Assembly: GCA_907165275.2 (NCBI GenBank)
Contig: OU015650.1
Span: 2,696,001 to 2,760,000, forward strand
DNA: 64,000 nucleotides
Reading direction: 5' to 3'
Source of the DNA: Zygaena filipendulae
Taxonomy: Eukaryota > Arthropoda > Insecta > Lepidoptera > Zygaenidae
Both the position numbers and the translations under genes were made by a program. Positions 60,850-64,000 of this stretch are shown here, one piece after another (the stretch's first letter is position 1; each line of letters opens with the position of its first letter). The notes below the pieces were generated by a model. That model was not told the origin of the DNA. It ran no database searches and was given only the letters and a program-made list of their open reading frames with translations.

Positions 60850-61708
60850 TATATTGTGGCCACGTCATTATACAATCGTCATCGCGAGTTCGCAACCGGA
60901 GTTGAATTCGTAAGTTCAGTTTGTCGGGTGCTCCGTGCGATGCTATCTCAAACGAGATGCTAATGTATTACTTGGCACGCTCCCCCGTTGACGGCTAAAC
61001 CTATCAGATTTCTTTATTATTAGACGTGAAATAACTTACGACAAATTATTATTTATTTATTATCATCGTTTCACAAGTAACTACTGTGAACTCGCATAGT
61101 CAAGTTGTCATATCGTGTTGATTTCCCATTGACCTTGGGTATAATTTAAAAAATATAATCAGAAAAGTGTATATAATAGTCTGTGTCATTCGCCATTTTA
61201 TTTTATAGAGTTGACAAGAGGAAAAAATAATAAATTCTGACCCGGAAATGAGATTTTATGCGAAGCCATGATACTCGTAATTAGGTATACAAAACGTTCC
61301 TCGGACACGTACAGTACTGTTAGGTCTATTCGAAATTCAACTAATCCAAAATGGCGGCCGTGTTAACAAAAAGAAAAACACACGAACTCTACAGTTTAGA
61401 GGAAAATGTGTCCAGCGCGACTCAAATAGGGTTCTGTTTACTACGCCATGTTCGGCTGAAACTACCAGACAGCATGTCGCCGCCAGTTCTAGACCAAGAC
61501 GTATAGATACATAAACAATGCGAGCAAACAGGACAGCAAGCGTTTAGATATAAAAAATCTCTATGAGAGTTGTGGTTGATGACGAATCGGCGAGAATAAA
61601 AGCATAATATTTTATGTTGATGAAGAAAAAAAAACGTTGTTTACTAATTCGTTTCTAGTACACTCTGACATTTGTGCAGGTATAATATATTATTTATGAT
61701 AATGTCAC

Positions 61709-62020
61709 AATAGGCTGTTTGACTATTTTTTTATAGTCTGTCTTGTAGATTAATAAAAAATATTGGATTTAATTTATCAAAAAATAACGCCGATACATTG
61801 AGTTGAAATTTCGCGTGACGTCACTAACCAGTGCAGTTTGTATGGCGGCTTGTAGCGGTAAGTGACGTCACGAGCCCCCACCCTAAACTTTAATGCGCTT
61901 TATCTCTGTGTATTTTCGTTTATTTGAAAAATAAAAAAAATACATGTCTAATTATTTTTAATTTTCTAACTGACGGACTAATTAGAATTTTGATTTTGAA
62001 AAGTCGTTAACATCCCAATT
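61709..62020 (+). mobile_element. CRE-bearing MITE, copy 6
   Basis: 312 bases, from AATAGGCTGTTTGAC to GTTAACATCCCAATT. Both TGACGTCA sites are intact, around 'cagtttgtatggcggcttgt'. Confidence 0.85.
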
Positions 62021-62057
62021 TGTAATAATTACGTTTTGATAATAATAACCTTTACGT

Positions 62058-62740
62058 ATACGCTGTTCCCTGCCGTTTCACTCACTTAAGCTTCAAAGTC
62101 CCCGCGGGAATACCGGGATAAAAAGTACCCTATGTCCTTTTCTGTACCCTTGGTAATGTGTATGCAATACCTCATGAACATGATGACATACTTACATTTT
62201 CGTTATTGTTTACGGTCGTTAATAAATAAATAATTATTTAAATAATTTATTTTCTCCTCTAAAGACATGTAAACAATATCTTTAGATTAATGACGTCATG
62301 TGTACAGTTACGGTGAAGCAAAAACATCTTTGCCAATTCTCAGATAAGGGTGGGTACCTAACCTGAGAAAAGATCTGAAATGAAACAAGCTTTTGGTGGA
62401 TTATTATTTATCAGACAAATAAGCAAACGAACCAAATAAAAAAAATAATCACATCGGTCGAGCCATTCTCGAGTTTACCTAAGTGAGACAAACGAACAGC
62501 AATTAATTTTTATACTATATACAAAAGACTGAAAGAAGCTGTACCTCGCGGTATCATACGCAGTAATTTCGTAGATCCCGTAGACATTCCGGGATCAATA
62601 GCACTTTATGTCCTTCTCTGTACCTCTGACAATGTGTATGCAAAATATCATGGTGATCGGTTGAGCCGTTAAGGCGTGAAAACGTAACAGACAGACAGAC
62701 AGACAGATACTTTCGCATTTTTAATATTAGTAAGGATTGT
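62058..62740 (-). repeat. RTE/SINE-like tails, reverse orientation, two pieces
   Basis: 62058-62170 ('ctgccgtttcactcacttaa', 'gggataaaaagtaccctatg') and 62535-62740 ('tgtccttctctgtacctctg', 'ggttgagccgttaaggcgtg', then (ACAG)n and 'tttttaatattagtaagga'). Unremarkable AT-rich DNA lies between them. Confidence 0.7.
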
Positions 62741-63059
62741 TGTTACAATACTTTTTAACTGATAATGAATTTGTTTAATGTTATAGTCAACACCACGTTT
62801 GGTGTGCATGTATAATACGTATCTATATGCAATAAAGTACGTGTTTGTGCCGGTTACACAACCACAAAATGTTTAATCATTACGCAAATAAGACAAGCGT
62901 CAAACTGTTTACAGTCAATGTTAGATAACCTCTTCTATACGTTCTAGACATAGTATGATAATTTCTGTGATAAGAATGATAACATGCAGCAGTGGCGAAG
63001 GGTGAAATATTGAGAGAGGGAAGCCGGAAATCTACTTTAATTTCAACTTATTAAACTAT

Positions 63060-63150
63060 TAACTGTTCCCCGCGGTTTCACCTGCGATAAATTCCGGAGT
63101 TCCCGCGGGAATTCCGGTATAAAAAGTCCTTCCCTGTATCCCTGACAACG
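63060..63150 (-). repeat. RTE/SINE-like tail fragment
   Basis: 'ctgttccccgcggtttcacc', 'ggagttcccgcgggaattcc' and 'ctgtatccctgacaacgtt'. Confidence 0.7.
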
Positions 63151-63292
63151 TTCTCAATTACGGAGAGAGATGTTGCGTCTGAAGGGAAGCCGGTGGGAAT
63201 CGGCTTATATGGTACCTTCGCCACTGACATGCAGTTGTCCTATAGCACCCTTTTTACCATACTAATCGGATCTCACTTTACAGCGTGTTCCT

Positions 63293-63413
63293 GGGGCCGT
63301 ATTTTTGAATCGCTCGAATTACTTTCGCACACTCAATCGCGAATTCACATGTGAATACTCATACATTTTTTAAGCATTTACACGTGAATCTTGCGATTCA
63401 AAAATATGGCCCC
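63293..63413. mobile_element. Small MITE with 21-bp inverted termini
   Basis: 121 bases. GGGGCCGTATTTTTGAATCG at the left is mirrored at the right by gcgattcaaaaatatggcccc, with one mismatch in 21. The interior contains the palindrome TTCACATGTGAA. A clear target duplication is not seen. Confidence 0.75.
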
Positions 63414-63789
63414 TGGGGTTGAAGCGGGTGAAACCGCGGATTTGCAAATGCAAACAATTTGAATGACAAAATACCATGTTTTCCCGAACCGTTCGAGGAA
63501 AGAAGTGAACGATTAAATAGTCACAGTGAAAATATTTTCAACAGGGAACAATTACATTACAAATGGGGTAAATGACGTGATAAAATATCCTGTTGCAGTG
63601 TCAAAATGACTCAAGAATGATACATTGGAAAAGGAAAATTCAGCTGGAATGACATGCCATGCCAACTGCTGGTGACGTCACTATAATCTGATACTATTGC
63701 GGTTTCCTACATAGCAGGCTAACTAACATTGATGACATCATTTCGGTAAATATTTTACATGCTATCTTAGTACCTACATATTTTTAGTT

Positions 63790-63965
63790 TTATATATAAT
63801 AATAATAATAATAAACTCTTTATTGAACACCACTTAAAAATAAACAATTACAAGAACAATTTTACTACAAGGTGGAACAATCGGCGGTCTTATCGCTCAG
63901 AGCGATCTCTTCCAGACAACCATAGGGTGCATAAGGAAAATTATAATCTAGAAGGAAGGCGGTGT
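63790..63965 (+). repeat. LINE 3' tail with TAA microsatellite
   Basis: (TAA)n at about 63797-63814, then 'ctctttattgaacaccactt' and 'cggcggtcttatcgctcaga', 'gcgatctcttccagacaacc', a well-known lepidopteran non-LTR 3' end. Confidence 0.7.
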
Positions 63966-64000
63966 TATAATATATACGTATAATAATACTCAGCATAAAC

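Noticed and set aside
1..64000. tRNA or rRNA genes, and CRISPR arrays
   Set aside because: No box A/B pair or cloverleaf, no ribosomal segment and no regularly spaced direct repeats were seen. The repeats present are eukaryotic transposable elements.

Overview
The window looks like nuclear DNA of a moth or butterfly (Lepidoptera). It is AT-rich, with spliced genes, long introns, CpG-rich islands at promoters, and many short repeat tails of kinds I associate with lepidopteran genomes. Those include a 3' tail carrying 'CCGCGGGTGAAACCGCGG...CAGCTAGT', a 'GGGTTCCGTACCC' element and a 'CCGCCCATRGACATCTGC' LINE tail. I see no bacterial or viral gene organisation. The species cannot be named from the sequence alone.

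Two genes can be read with confidence, both on the minus strand.
(1) Positions 334-4575 hold the first six coding exons (about 365 residues) of COG3, a subunit of the conserved oligomeric Golgi tethering complex. The rest of the gene lies beyond the left edge. All five internal splice junctions keep frame.
(2) Positions 9507-40136 hold bunched (bun), the insect TSC22-domain leucine-zipper gene. Its last exon (9507-9719) carries the TSC box and zipper. A 52-base exon (18630-18681) carries the conserved lead-in [17 protein letters not shown]. Upstream lie four alternative first coding exons, ending at 24232, 31374, 33842 and 39994. All four have a GT donor in phase 2, so each can splice in frame onto the 52-base exon. 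A fifth first exon (10631-10729) ends in phase 0. It can only join the last exon directly, which would give a variant lacking the lead-in. Predicted short isoforms are about 103 to 190 residues. The long isoform known in other insects is not visible and may start beyond the right edge.

Region by region: 1-4.6 kb is COG3 and its introns, with two MITEs. 4.7-7.7 kb is a repeat island: a 543-base fold-back element between two copies of a diverged direct repeat, then LINE and SINE tails. About 8.0-9.5 kb is the probable bun 3' UTR. 9.5-40.1 kb is bun with long introns. 40.4-64 kb has no recognisable gene except a 26-codon candidate membrane micropeptide ORF at 40.4-40.5 kb. It holds six copies of a roughly 330-base MITE carrying paired TGACGTCA (CRE) sites, three other MITEs, and many retroposon tails, some nested.

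The two genes are unrelated in function: COG3 acts in intra-Golgi traffic, and bun acts in transcription and growth control. They are simply neighbours in the same orientation, with the COG3 start about 5 kb downstream of the bun stop codon.
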